Shown: in pieces, positions 37,271 to 48,619 of the stretch
Layout of the letters: every line of letters begins with the position of its first letter
Position numbering within the stretch: the first letter of the stretch is position 1
Source of the DNA: Streblospio benedicti
Taxonomy: Eukaryota > Annelida > Polychaeta > Spionida > Spionidae
Assembly (NCBI GenBank): GCA_019095985.1
Contig: CM032668.1
Location: forward strand, 18,404,041 to 18,468,040
Direction: 5' to 3'
Length of the DNA stretch: 64,000 nucleotides
Program-made: the position numbers and the translations under genes
Notes under the pieces: generated by a model
What the model was told of the DNA's origin: nothing
Database searches by the model: none
What the model saw: the letters and a program-made list of their open reading frames with translations, nothing else

Positions 37271-40200
37271 CAAACAACCTGGCGTTCAAGAGGCAAGCGT
37301 ATCAGTCGAGAAGTCCCCGTGAGGAGGGCTCGGCCAGCATGTTCACCGATGGGGACAGGTATGCACAAGTCATAGCTAGCTTGCTTGTGACTATTCTTGG
37401 ACATTTTTTCCTACCCTTTATGCACGAGGATACGGTATCTATGAAAGTTGTTTCATTACAGGGATTGGGTTGGGCCACGTATTTGCACTATTAACATGTT
37501 GAATTCCAGATCGCAGCAAAATTATCATATTGCGCTACACAACCCACCCTAATTATGAAGATATATAAAATAAATTGTTACATAATATGAAAAAACAGAC
37601 ATCCTTCGTCCATGTTGGCTCACCTGTCAAGCGGCGCATTTGGTTTACAAAATTAGACAAACAAAAAGTAATGCACGGCATTTCTCAGGCGTATTCAATT
37701 TTTGTACTTACATCTCCATTAGGCGGTTAATATTTATGAGGTAAGATGGTGGATCACATCAATGGTAAATATTAGTTTCAGATCTTTTCTAGCAATTCTG
37801 TCTTCGTATTCATCATTGTTACAAGTATTTTCATAGCTTTGTAACATCATACAAACCTAGTTTAACCCGGATCATGTCCAGATTAGCGGACCCAAATAAA
37901 ATGCTTACTTTTAGACTTGGAAAAATATTTAGGAACCACATTTTTGTCTCTATATAGAAAAAATGTGGTTCCATTATTCTTTGGTGTATTGAACTAGTAC
38001 ATCCCACTACTCATAGGCCAAAAAATCCATCATTTGTAACATAAACACGGAAATGTTTTGATACTCGCCATCCATCTTGCACATCTTGTACGGTTTTGCA
38101 TAGCCTCGTTCAACCAGACTCTGTATTGCATTGAAATGAGCGCCGCCATTACAGAGTCTGGTTGATCGAGACTATTTTTGCACAGAGCTCATTTACGTCC
38201 TTCCACTTCATATATGCGCCCGTTTTTATGTAGACGAACAGCTAAAAATGTGTGACGATTTTGAGTGTTTTTATCGGGGGGGGGTAAGATGATGAACCCC
38301 TATTTTGATGATAAATAAATCATGGTTACTTTTATATGATTTCAAATTATATTTGGCTTTATATGAACTTAAATATCATTTACGCTTGTTGGGTGTGGGA
38401 AAACAAATATTGATGCAAGGAGTTGATGCCTTTACGTCATACGCCTCACGTGCAAGAAACAAGAACGTCTAACTACTACGAAACGTGAAGCGTGCACTGT
38501 TGTACTTATTTTCTACGAAAATTTAATAAGCAATGCAGTAAATAGTATCTATATAATACATTAAAAAATTTTTTCATTATTGGGGGGCCCAAGGGTTGGT
38601 TACCCAATTTTTGCCTCATGTAATGTATGCCTTTCTCCCACCGGATTAGAAAATTTTACAATTTTGGCAGTCTCCCACCAGACTTTGGGCCACTTTGTAG
38701 CTATCTGTTTTGGCTGCCGATTCTCCCACCTCGCCTTTCAAAAATCTTACATGGACTTAAAACATATGGATAATTTGACTAGTAATTTTATGACACAAAA
38801 CAGTTGTTACACAAATTGTTAAAACTGATTGGACTTGAAAACTGTGGATAAACTAGTAAAACGACACAAATAAAACGATTGCTCATGATAGACAGTGAAA
38901 AATCATGAAATTGTGTGACTATTTTAAGTGTTTTTATCGGGGGGTAAACCACCCGAACCCCCCTTTTGTTGTTTCATGCAAGATATAAAAAGAAGGCATT
39001 TGAATCAAAACAGAGGAAGCACAAAATGTAAGTCAATCTTTATAAAAACATCTTGGAACGAAAAAGAAAAGGTTTCTCTTTCTAATAGAGAAAGAAATGT
39101 GGTTCCAAATGTTTTTCTTGGCAAGTTATTGATCTTATAATTTGGGTCCGCTAAAATATACATGGTCCGTTTAACCCATAGTCTCATTGGTTTGACAGAA
39201 AAATACACGCCCACGAACGAAGCCGATTTGACAGTTTTAGATTCGTGACAATAACTTTTCTGGGGCCACAGTAAATAGTCAATTTTATTCTCACTTTTCT
39301 GTCAAGCAATGAACATGAACAATGAACATGAACATGAAAAAATATATACAGTTATTCATACAGTAAATAGTCATTTCTTTACTTAAATTTACACGTGTGT
39401 TCAGATTGTATCGGCATTCTTATTTTCAGCAAATGGTTACGAAATTATGGCTGGATTTCTCTAGAATATTTTCTAAACATCGAGCTGGTCCGGACTTCAA
39501 TTCAAAAATGACTACACGGAGCTGTCATTTTAAGAACTCTAGTTTTGTCACTTACCATCAACGTACAATAATATTAGTGCTTTTAAAAAAGGCAAACGTC
39601 TACACTTCTGCCTCATATGTTGATGGATACACGGTGTAGTAGATCTGTCCTTCAGTAGATCTTTACAAAATCTGTTTATGCGGTATATGCTGTATGAATT
39701 TGTATCGGTTAGCATATATCCACGAAAATCAATTATTTACAAAAACATTTCGTCTTGGCATGATTTCTACCTACTCGCCATATGCAATTTGCAGCAAATA
39801 GTGGCGTGCGCTCTCATTGGCTAAAATTAAATGAGGCTGTGCAGGTCAGCCAATCGGCGATAAGCCTCTGTAAATAAGAGACATGTGCTCGAGATTTTAG
39901 CCTATATCAAACGCACATCCCTTTGCATCATAGAATAAAACATTATCGATGATATAGACTAAATGTATAGCGATGATAATAAAGACTCAATGTATTCTGC
40001 ACAAAAATCCCTTGTTATCAGTTCTTCCAAATGATACTAAAATTATATCAAGACCTTGCTTATTTGCCATGCTTATATGTAAAGTTTATTCACTTTAGTT
40101 TGACATACTAGATTTTCTCGTAGGGGCGGTCCAGACGAACATCAGGGGGGGGCTAGGTCTTTTTTTGAAATAAATAGTTTGTTTCTGCATATGTCCCAAA

Positions 40201-43200
40201 AAAAATAATTTGTTTGTATATGTGTCCAGAAAAAAATAATTTGTTTTTCCTATAAAACAAATTATTTTCATTCACAAAAACTGCACAAAATATTATACTT
40301 TTACCGTGTATTTTCGTAACATATAAAATGTAACAATGAACATGAAAAAAAAAGTTTGTTGTTCAATGAACACGAAAAAAAAAAGTTTGTTTTTGTGGGG
40401 TCTCTGAAAAAAATAGTTTGTTAGCAGGTAAAAAAACCTAGCCCCCCCTGATTTTCGTCTGGATCGCCCCTAAGTATGGGCAGTTGTTCTGAATGAAAAG
40501 TAGGTTGATAGAGAGGGTGATTTTCCCACGAAAAAGTCGGAGTAGACTACGATCTAGTAGACTATGACTTAATAAATATTTGAACTACGGAAGTCACCAT
40601 TACAAATCATACTCACACACTAGAGATATATCGAAAACATTTAACAGTCAACAGTTCAAGTCCATTGTGATTTGTTATCGCATTTTGTTTGCAACAAGAA
40701 CACTGTCGGTGAGGTTTGTTTGCAAAAATATATTATTTGTTAATTCTCAATTTGGGTGTATTCTAGATTTTGCAGATTAACACAAATATATATATATATC
40801 TTCAAACATTGATTCAAACTTCCGTCAAAGGTCTATATAGATGTTCATTCTGAATCATTGATCAAAAGTAGTGAAACGTGTCGGAGCTTCTAATATCGCC
40901 CAAAGCATGTTCTAGGTATGTGTATGAATATGAGTACAGGATTTCTTTAGATGCATCATGTTGTGTTCACGTGCCTTTGGTCACTTGAGAAGTTCAGGGT
41001 GTACATAACTATCAATTTTTTGGCAAGGATAATTATTTTTTTCTCACTTAATGGCCCATGGGCTTATATTTAAACACTAAGCACATCGTCGATGTTAGGC
41101 CAATGGGCTTTAATGCGCAGGGATAATCATCAAAAAAGCCATTCTGTGGCTTTTCACGCAATAAAGACCAATAATTTTTATCTTTGATTTCAGTAATTTT
41201 TTAGTATTATTTTTTCTAATTTGTTTTTCCTATAGAAAAATGAATGAGAAGTGTGAAAATTGATAGCAACCAAATATTCTAGTTTTGCAGTAATTTCAAA
41301 CATTAACTAGACGTAACGAGGGTTTGATTTATTTTTTATTGTACTGTACATGGAGTTTGATGAGCTGCATTAAGGTTCATATTTTATCCTGCGATGTAAA
41401 TAGGTTATGAGTAGGGTGAGTCCCTCAGACTCGCAACTTAAATTTAGATAGATCCCAGGAAAATTTTATGAATCCCAAATGATATAACAGCTTATCAAAT
41501 CTATTCATTTTACAAATGTATACAGAGAAGCTACCAGCTTTTTCAAAAAAGGGTGAATTCCTCCCTGTGCTAGAAAAGGGAGGGATTTTGCCAAAAATTG
41601 GGGGGCTGGGGTGGACGGCGTGTCACATCACGGTTTGTTGTACTCATTGTTTGTTTCATGTTACTTCTATTTGCTGGCAAGCATTTGTAATTGATTGGTT
41701 GATTGAATGTTACTAATGGATTATGCATTGATATATTTGTGAATTACAATTAACAAATGCAATGTTCAATTGATTTGACCTACACGTTAATTAGGTACAG
41801 GTCATTGGGTTGAAAGAGTGAGTGAGTGAGTGATCGTGTGAGTGATTAGCATTGTGCGCTGAATGTGTTGCCGATGCAAGTATGTGAGAAATGATCAATT
41901 GAAGATCAATAAGTGGGCCAATGACCTGGTGTTAATTGTAAAGTCCTGAGATCAAAACTTGGATCAAGACTATAAACCAGACATTTACATTTACATTTAC
42001 ATTTTGACAACAAGAATTACGGCAAATGTCAAAATTGGGGTTGGTCCATGGCGATGAACACTCGGGATAAGGTGGCCAAAGAAAAAGCAACAATTACATA
42101 ATTTTGGGTACAAGTGAAACCCACCACTGAATTGCCAATACGACAGGAAAATCCACATCACCAATCTGGCCAAATGAAATAAGTTGTACTTGCCAACTGT
42201 GATTCTGAACTCGCCATTTTGACATGGCGACCACGAATCTAAGAGACTGTCATTGGAGTAATTCCTGCCTTTTTTCCCACTTTTGTCAAGCCATGTCCTT
42301 CACACACATCATTGTCCCGAAACATAAGTGTACAACATTTATATATAATTTTAACAATAGCTATTTACAGCATTTGTAAGAAAATATGATATTTCAAAAA
42401 TGAATTTATTGCCTTGCACACGGAATGAGAGGAATGAGGGTAGACACTCCGTGTGAAGACATATCTTGTTGATAGAATATCAAGTTGAAGTATTGCTAGA
42501 ATGAACTGTTATGAATTTTGTAAAATAAGAAAAGTCAAAATGAACTGATATATATCATAAATTTTGTATAATAAGAGAAAGTACAACTATTATACCGTTT
42601 ACCCCAGTGAAAAGGCCCACTCCCAAACTTGGTCATTATAAAGATCCAGGACATTGAAATAATTCCAATGATAGAACATATATTTATCTAAAACATATAG
42701 TCTAATACTCTAAAGATTTACCACTAGCATCCAATGGAATTTGGATGGTTGTATACAGTATCTTTCAACAAATGAACCAGGGTTAGTAGAGGATTAGATG
42801 AAACGTGCTACTCTTAAGCACCAAAAATCTAACTGTCTTCAAAAAATATATGCGTCTTCCTTGCATGTAAACTCAATTTTGGTAAGGAAAATTGACCAAA
42901 ATTTCCTACTCGTCAGACCGGTTGCTATAATTTTTTTAGTAGTCCTCCACAATACGTATCAATATGAGTGGGCAAGTGGCTAATCCTGACCCTGATCTTG
43001 TCATAATCGTGGATTTTGTTTCAGACACAACGAGGCATTCTGGCTGGCCCAAGACGCCGTCACGGCCAGCCTGCGCTTCCCGCTGTTGCTGGTCGACCTG
43101 GGGGCGGTCTCCACCGTGGGCATAGTGAAGGTATGTGTGCTTCTGTAGCTGAGAGATTAGGTCTTGGAACCACAAGATCGTGCGTTCGATTCCTGGTCAA

Positions 43201-46200
43201 GTCTGGTTGCAGGGCTGCCAAGTAGTACTGATGTGGTCGTATTTGTATGAATTTGAAAGTCAGAATACCGGAGTATGGATCTGTACTCTTTACTGTGCAG
43301 ATTTCAGTTGTTATGAGGATAATAGATAAAGAATTTAAGCTCATCCAGGGGGATAACATAGAAGTAATTGCTTTAAAGCAGATGAAGTTGGACGTTATTA
43401 GACACTATCTCTCCCATGTTTTTTTCTAGAAGTATATGCCTTGCAGATATTTTTTAAGCTCAATTTTTGATGATTTTGCAAGGTCTCAAAATTACAAGAG
43501 TCCAGATTCTCTCAATTGACAGCTAGAACTCATATTTTACAATCAAGGAACCCCACTTAAAACACTTCCATGGGGTGTCATCTTTCATATGAAATACAAT
43601 AGGATATGTTAGAATGAAAAATACAGCAACAGTAAGTGTTTAAGTTTGCCCCACCCCGAAAAATTGACAGAAACAACAAAATACTCAAATCGGGTATATA
43701 TGCCTTACTAATAGCTATCAAAGCAATTATATTATATAAAATGTATTTTGTATGGATAGCATTACATTTCCAGAGAATGTTTACGATTAATATATATCGT
43801 TTATAGATCTAAAGAGTAGAAAATACCATATTCCGTAAAATTATGTTTAGACTTTGTTCTAAAATCCAAAATCATTGAAAATTTTATTGGTTGAACATTT
43901 AGAAAATGCAATAACACTGTTCATAACAAGCCTTTTTTTTAGTACTACTACATAAAGCATTATAGATTATAATAGAGTGAAATATAATCAAAACTTAGAT
44001 TTGTAAGTTTCCCTTACCCCTAAAATTGAAAAAAAATGCAAATTCATTGAATTGAATATGTATATCACATTTGATGCCAATCAAATAATAGATAAATGTA
44101 TTTTCATAATAACAAAAAGATCACATTCCTAAAGAATTTTTACAATGAATAGATATAATGTGTGCCATTAAAGATATTGCTCAGTTATACATATATGTGT
44201 TCTGTAAAATCCAGGATCAATAAACGATGTCTTTTTCATTGGAACTATAAGGGAAATAAGATTCATGTTTTTCATGTTTAGTATTTATTACATCTATAAA
44301 AATACTGTTATTAGTCAGCTAAAAGCCTAAAACACAAGGTCACGTGATGTTGCATAATCGAATGATTTTCCCCAGATGCACGTGAATTTCCAATGGCAGA
44401 CGTGACTATTGTAATGAAACTAGTTCTCAGTAGGTCTCCAGTGCGCGAGGTTGCAGCAACCTCGCAGAGTATAAAGTAGTCATATATAAGTTGCACTGGA
44501 CTAGGTATATTATCCCCTTTGTTACACACACCTTGTTGTTATGCCTTCTTAAGCCCACTGTAGGATTAAGGACTCAGTACACTATAGTACTGAGATTCAG
44601 CCATTAGGGCTCAGTTTCCTTGTAGACGCTAGTCGGATAGCACGTAGGGCTGGTAACCTAATCCTTCGGGGATCGGCCTTCTTTACTTATCTGACGGGGC
44701 TAGCTGGTGGCGACCCCCCCTCCCGCGCCTGGGACCGCGTGGCTTCGTAAAGGGGATGCCCTGATCGTTGCGTGTCAGCACCGGTGCGAAGTCCCCCTTC
44801 CGTGTGGGGCCTGTCGTGAAACCCGGCTTGTTAGGCACCAGGCACTCGCCCAGTATGCTGGACGGTGGCCTGTACGTCGGGTACCAGTTAACACAACAAG
44901 GAGTAGTAAGGGAACCAACATCGTCTAGGAGTCAGTCGTCAGTCGCGCGTCGGAGCTCTGGCTTGTGGCGTCGCGAATCAGCACAGAGTCCGGCCCAGCC
45001 ACCAAGCTGGGTGTCGCGACCGACTCCACTTTGTTTACAACTATTAACATATCAGATATAGGCAATTTCTTAGGTGCACCGTGCAAATTATGTCTGACAA
45101 AAATCATTCGGTTGACATTTGTTGTATTCACATGTTTTAATGGGGTTATACCAGTTCCTATTGATTAGTATTCAAATTGCTGTAAATACTTTAATAGGCT
45201 GCTTAAAAGAATGAAACTTTCAGAATACACCGAATATAACGTATTGCTTAGATACAAGTAAATTTGTTTGGCCACTGAGCATAACCTTTAAGGGGTAGAA
45301 AATCGCTTAGTAGGTTTCTAATGTTAGTTTATATGTTGTCAGTATTTAGGATTATCAATAAATAAATCTACATCTTCAGAATTCGTACAACTAATCATCA
45401 AAACACTCATCAGAACTTATTGAAGGAATCATCAGACATTGTAGCTCATGAGAGTTTACTTTATGGAGGTATACATCTACTGATCATATGGAAGTTGAAA
45501 CTAGCACTGTGGTCCTTTATGTTGGGTAAAAATAGCAAACACATGGTCACTAGCATAAAGTAATGTATTCTGGTTTTATGTCACTACACAGTGCCACTGC
45601 ACATAAATTTATTGGTTGTGATATTTTTTATTGTGAATAGTCACATCACATGTCACATTGCACACATTGCACCACTTGTCATTACGGCCTATGGCCCATT
45701 AGACAATAAAAGTTTGAAGTTGAAATTGAAGTTGAAATCACCAAACACCTGGGGGGGGGTTCTAAATACATGTATACCTTTGATACCAAAAATGTTTTAC
45801 CATGTGTACTTTTCAAAAGTCGAAATGAATTGTCATTATGTTGACCCATCTATAGAGGATACATGTATGTGGCAGAGATCAATATTTGTACCTCTATCTC
45901 TAGCCTTACTATACACAAAAGAATCCATGATATAATTCATATTGCTTCAATTTTGATCTATTTGAAAAAACACAAAATAGGGGCATCACACACAGGTATA
46001 CATTGTAGGTTTTGAGAATGCTTGGAATGCTAATCTGAACTCCAAAAATACTGATTTGGTACATCAGGAAAAAAGAAAGTCACAAGATAGAGGGGTTGGC
46101 AGCCCTGTGGTTGTGGATGTTGAGCAAACTCATACCTAAATAGTTGTACACTGCTCCGTGGCATCTACATGTTAAATAGGTACAAGTCATTGGGTTGCAA

Positions 46201-46621
46201 GAGTGTGTGAGTGATTAGTATTAAAAGCACTGATTGTGCTGACTATGCAAGTATGTGAGAAATGACCAATTGATTAACAAATGTGCTAATGACCTAGTGT
46301 AAAATGTATAGTGGTGAAAGCAGGACTTGGATGAGGACTATAACCCACCACAGGTGTACCGTCCGCCGCCGCCGCCGTCCAGCAGGACATCTCCGTGCAC
46401 GTCAGCCCCAGCCACAGCTTCCTCGACAGTCCGTTCTGGCAGACGATGTGTGGCGTAATCGACTCGCCCCCGGCTACAGAGACCCGCCCCCGCGGCTATG
46501 CAGCCTCCACAGTCAACTGCAATGAGCGGTCAGGCAGATATGTCATCCTCTGGGCATTCAAGTGGCATTCCAAGACTTCTTATGTTGCCGTCTCAGAAGT
46601 TGAGGTCTTTCCACCACCAAG
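37271..46621 (+). CDS. FTP-g: F-type lectin domain, 3 exons (37271-37358, 43025-43130, 46354-46621)
   Basis: Exon 1: NLAFKRQAYQSRSPREEGSA...FTDGDR. Exon 2: HNEAFWLAQDAVTASL...LLLVDLGAVSTVGIVK. Exon 3: ISVHVSPSHSFLDSPFWQTMCGV, then ASTVNCNERSGRYVILWAFK and YVAVSEVEVFPP, with the conserved C...GRYV and final strand. Exon 2 exits in phase 0, and reading on gives KVYRPPPP, an FTP-like 'VKVY' strand. The rest of exon 3 needs a different frame, so one base seems gained or lost near the (CCG)n tract at 46363-46375. Introns are large and TE-filled (5.7 and 3.2 kb). This domain is the complete counterpart of the truncated FTP-b. Confidence 0.78.
37868..39169. mobile_element. TIR DNA transposon, 1302 bp, non-autonomous
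   Basis: Terminal inverted repeats of about 28 bp: CGGATCATG...TTAGCGGACCCAAAT at the left and its inverted match ending TAGC...CATGGTCCG at the right, with some mismatches. TTTAACC is duplicated (37861-37867 and 39170-39176), and copy A has the uninterrupted site at about 7932-7940. No transposase frame seen. The superfamily is uncertain: the 7-bp duplication does not decide it. Part of its left half resembles 31630-31830. Confidence 0.8.
38111..38164. repeat. Perfect 15-bp stem inverted repeat
   Basis: CAACCAGACTCTGTA and TACAGAGTCTGGTTG are separated by 24 bases. It lies inside the 37868-39169 element and is probably part of its structure. Confidence 0.8.
40123..40470. mobile_element. MITE with TIRs of about 47 bp and TA duplication
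   Basis: The left end GGGGCGGTCCAGACGAAC and the right end CTGGATCGCCCC are inverted copies, and the match continues inward through the CAGGGGGGGCTAGGT block. TA flanks each side. The interior consists of repeated (a)n-tagtttgtt modules. TA target plus TIR suggests a Tc1/mariner-type MITE, but the superfamily is inferred only from the TA. Confidence 0.85.
41797..41945. repeat. Small inverted-repeat element, partner 46178-46300
   Basis: It starts aggtacaggtcattggg and ends ccaatgacctggt, so the ends are inverted (AGGTCATTGG). The partner near 46178-46300 has the same layout (gtacaagtcattgggt ... gctaatgacctag). Probably a MITE; no coding content. Confidence 0.6.
43137..43345 (+). mobile_element. 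tRNA-derived SINE, copy B
   Basis: A box TAGCTGAGAGATTAGG (43146-43161) and B box GCGTTCGATTCC (43182-43193). It begins about seven bases after the donor at 43131, exactly as in copy A, showing shared ancestry of the insertion. Confidence 0.7.
44200..45290 (+). repeat. Intronic block shared with 32340-32800, interrupted by a solo LTR
   Basis: It aligns with the FTP-e intron on both sides of the LTR (44200-44404 and 45045-45290). The FTP-e copy supplies the pre-insertion sequence that defines the LTR ends. Confidence 0.75.
44410..45039 (+). mobile_element. Solo LTR of an LTR retroelement (fossil), 630 bp
   Basis: It begins TGTAATG and ends TTTACA, the TG...CA inverted termini of an LTR, and is flanked by the 5-bp duplication ACTAT (44405-44409 and 45040-45044). 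The paralogous intron at about 32545 lacks it. A TATA-like gagtataaagtag lies near 44459. No internal coding region adjoins, so it is a solo LTR. Family (Gypsy or BEL) not determinable. It is younger than the FTP-e/FTP-g intron duplication. Confidence 0.8.
46178..46310. repeat. Partner copy of the inverted-repeat element at 41797
   Basis: Second copy. It and its flank run to about 46345, within ten bases of the acceptor of exon 46354-46621, so similarity to 41797-41980 extends right up to the splice site. Confidence 0.55.
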
Positions 46622-46874
46622 GTTTGTAGCACAGTAGCACACAATTGGAAGTACAATTTTGCTGCATTTGATCGATTTTTTTACATTTATGAAGTCATTC
46701 TGAATGATAAAGTTTAATTTGTCTTTAGTTTTGCTGAATAATAAAGTAATACTTTTGTCCATAATATAGCTTGATGTGTAATAAAAATATATTGTCTTTT
46801 TTATTTTTTTTTTTTTTATTTCATTAAACTTAATAGTAGATGAGAATATATGACTTTACTCTCAAATGTTGTAG

Positions 46875-47011
46875 ATATGTTTATCGCTTTGGAGATGAAG
46901 GTGTGGTGTGTCAGAAAATTGGTGACAAATTGTGGAGAGTCCAACTACAAAAAACGGCTGGTATAGAATACATTCAAATCCAGAAGGAAAGTAGCGACAC
47001 ACAATATATGA
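46875..47011 (+). CDS. Short exon, FTP-like fragment between FTP-g and PAN
   Basis: It enters in phase 2, matching the exit at 46621, and encodes YVYRFGDEGVVCQKIGDKLWRVQLQ...YIQIQK. The LWRVQLQ segment resembles the VDL strand of FTP domains, and VCQ suggests a disulfide, but there is not enough for a domain. The donor is uncertain: gtgcgt at 47012 or gtagcg at 46991, both in phase 1, which fits the PAN exon that follows. Confidence 0.5.
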
Positions 47012-47787
47012 GTGCGTTTTCTTATATAACAAAATAACTTCATATTCTTTTGAGTTTATCTTTAAAGTTTCTGTTTGTGCCAACTGTAGCAAGAACGCTT
47101 TAAAAACAAATAAATAGGGTAACGTAACCCATTTTCAGCCGTCTCTGAATACGGCCTTTGTAGTGAAAAATATGTTTGTTTTCTATTCAAATAACATAGA
47201 TTTGCACTTTAAATTGCATTATAATCTATGAACGACTGTCCTTCACATAGATCATAACATATCCTCATATTACCTTTTCCTTCATGCCATAACATGAAAA
47301 TTTATAATATGCAGATTCTGTAAGGTTTGTGTGTATGGACTACTAAAGATCTGTTCCAGTTTTCAGCCCATAGGTTCTAGTTTCTGGCCCTACTAAAATC
47401 TGCTGAAACCCTTTATGATTTTTTCAAACAAAGCATTCTCTCTTGTTATGGTCGATACTAAAAATTTGGAAGACTTCATTGAAAAAAATTGTTTTTATGA
47501 ATCTCTGTCTTCTGGGTTGGGTGGATAGTGGATGGACGGTTTTGGATGTGATTGGACATGGGGAGCTCATTCTAAATTTGATACCAATATAAGATTGATT
47601 ATGTGTATTACATTGGGATTTGATTTATCTTAAACTAAAAAACATCAGATGTTATTAATGTTGTGTGCTGTATCTATTTGAGTTGTCTTTTTGTGAAGCT
47701 TTAAAATATGGTTACGTTACCCTACCAGTAATGCAATCATTTTGTAGTTTTCTTTAAACACTTTACATTTCATTGCATATTTTGTAG
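47012..47787. other. Intron, nothing recognised
   Basis: AT-rich intron before the PAN domain; no repeats with partners in this window and no exon seen. Confidence 0.45.
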
Positions 47788-48500
47788 GTTGCATGAACAT
47801 AACGGAGACGGCTGGTAGAACATCACAGAACTATGGCGATCACCGAAGCTTCTCCAGCAGCCTAATCAGCTGCCAAAACCATTGTTTGATGGATTCCAAC
47901 TGCCCAGGATTTGAATACCAACAATCACAAAAACGGTATATGAGTGTAACAAAAGTAGTTAGCTTGCATGCTGCATAGGGTCTCCAGTGTGCGGGTTCAT
48001 TGAAACATGACCACAGAATATCAAGGGCCTAAGCAGGTTGCACTGGACTAGGAATTAAGATCCTCTTGTAGGTAGATTTGTTTACTATGGCCTTCTTGTA
48101 GGATGAAGGACTCTGTTACCTACTACCACTAGTACTGAGGTTGCCAGCACGGCTCATTAGGGCTGTCAACCTATTTCCAAAAGGAATATGCCCTCATTTT
48201 TTGTACCTCTCAGGTTAACCTGTGGCTATCCTCCCTTCTCGTGAACCTCATCCTGTGTAGCCCCAAAGCTCTGGTGCAGAGTCCTCCACTGGGAGGCTTT
48301 TCTTAGAAGCCAGGGGTTGGACACCACTCGGGGAGTGGGGTTCTAGAACCTAGGCCAGTGGTGTACATGTGGTTACGATAAAGGGTGAAGAAATATGTGT
48401 GTTTGTTTCAGCTGTGCCCTGTTTAGTGGCGTCCTGCCTTCTTCTGAAGACAATTCACAAGGCAACATCAAGTACACAGTGGAAAGGAACTGCCAAACAT
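47788..48500 (+). CDS. PAN/apple-like domain, 2 exons (47788-47935, 48412-48500)
   Basis: Exon 1 encodes SCMNITETAGRTSQNYGDHRSFSSSLISCQNHCLMDSNCPGFEYQQSQKR; C-x3-C...C-x-GFEY with the preceding SC-x2-HC is the core of PAN/apple domains. Exon 2 (CALFSGVLPSSE...IKYTVERNC) supplies the distal Cys pair with a Y-x-V-x-RNC end. PAN domains mediate protein or glycan contacts in plasma proteases and invertebrate adhesins. Phases 1-2 and 2-1 agree, with no stop. Its position just ahead of the protease-like end is reminiscent of apple-domain proteases, but here the array is dominated by F-type lectin units. A retroelement LTR remnant fills the intron. Confidence 0.78.
47946..48375 (+). mobile_element. 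LTR fragment of a retroelement (fossil)
   Basis: It shares gtctccagtg, gttgcactggactagg and the following segments with the LTR at 44410. The start (TGTAACAAAAG) lies ten bases after the donor of PAN exon 1. It is diverged relative to the other copies, hence older. The far end is indistinct. Confidence 0.6.
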
Positions 48501-48619
48501 GTGAGTAGGGCCGCATTGTGTGCTCAATCTTTACATGTGGACCATCCAAATCAAACAAATACTTTGTGGTACATTGAAGATATTTTTTATAAATATTCTT
48601 ACCCTCTGCATTCCCTCAG

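Larger units (their letters stand above)
39242..42640. mobile_element. Compound insertion in copy B, 3.4 kb
   Basis: Copy A is continuous at the equivalent point (about 8010), with only GAT shared at both borders. The left portion (39242-40120) is related to the 3413-4435 piggyBac-type family. A MITE follows (40123-40470), then AT-rich sequence including a small TIR repeat near 41797-41940. No coding capacity. It is probably several successive insertions rather than one element. Confidence 0.6.
34079..43560 (+). repeat. Segmental duplication, copy B (partner 1423-10200)
   Basis: Collinear partner of copy A, with exons 34249-34357, 34675-34834, 35735-35915, 37271-37358 and 43025-43130. It has its own insertions (37868-39169; 39242-42640) and lacks the A-specific TTAA elements. 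An extra stretch of about 145 bp around 34961-35107 is missing from A. Confidence 0.85.

Noticed and set aside
45591-45935. 114-codon + frame
   Set aside because: No homology, low-complexity KLKLKLK section, lies in an intron without matching splice sites.
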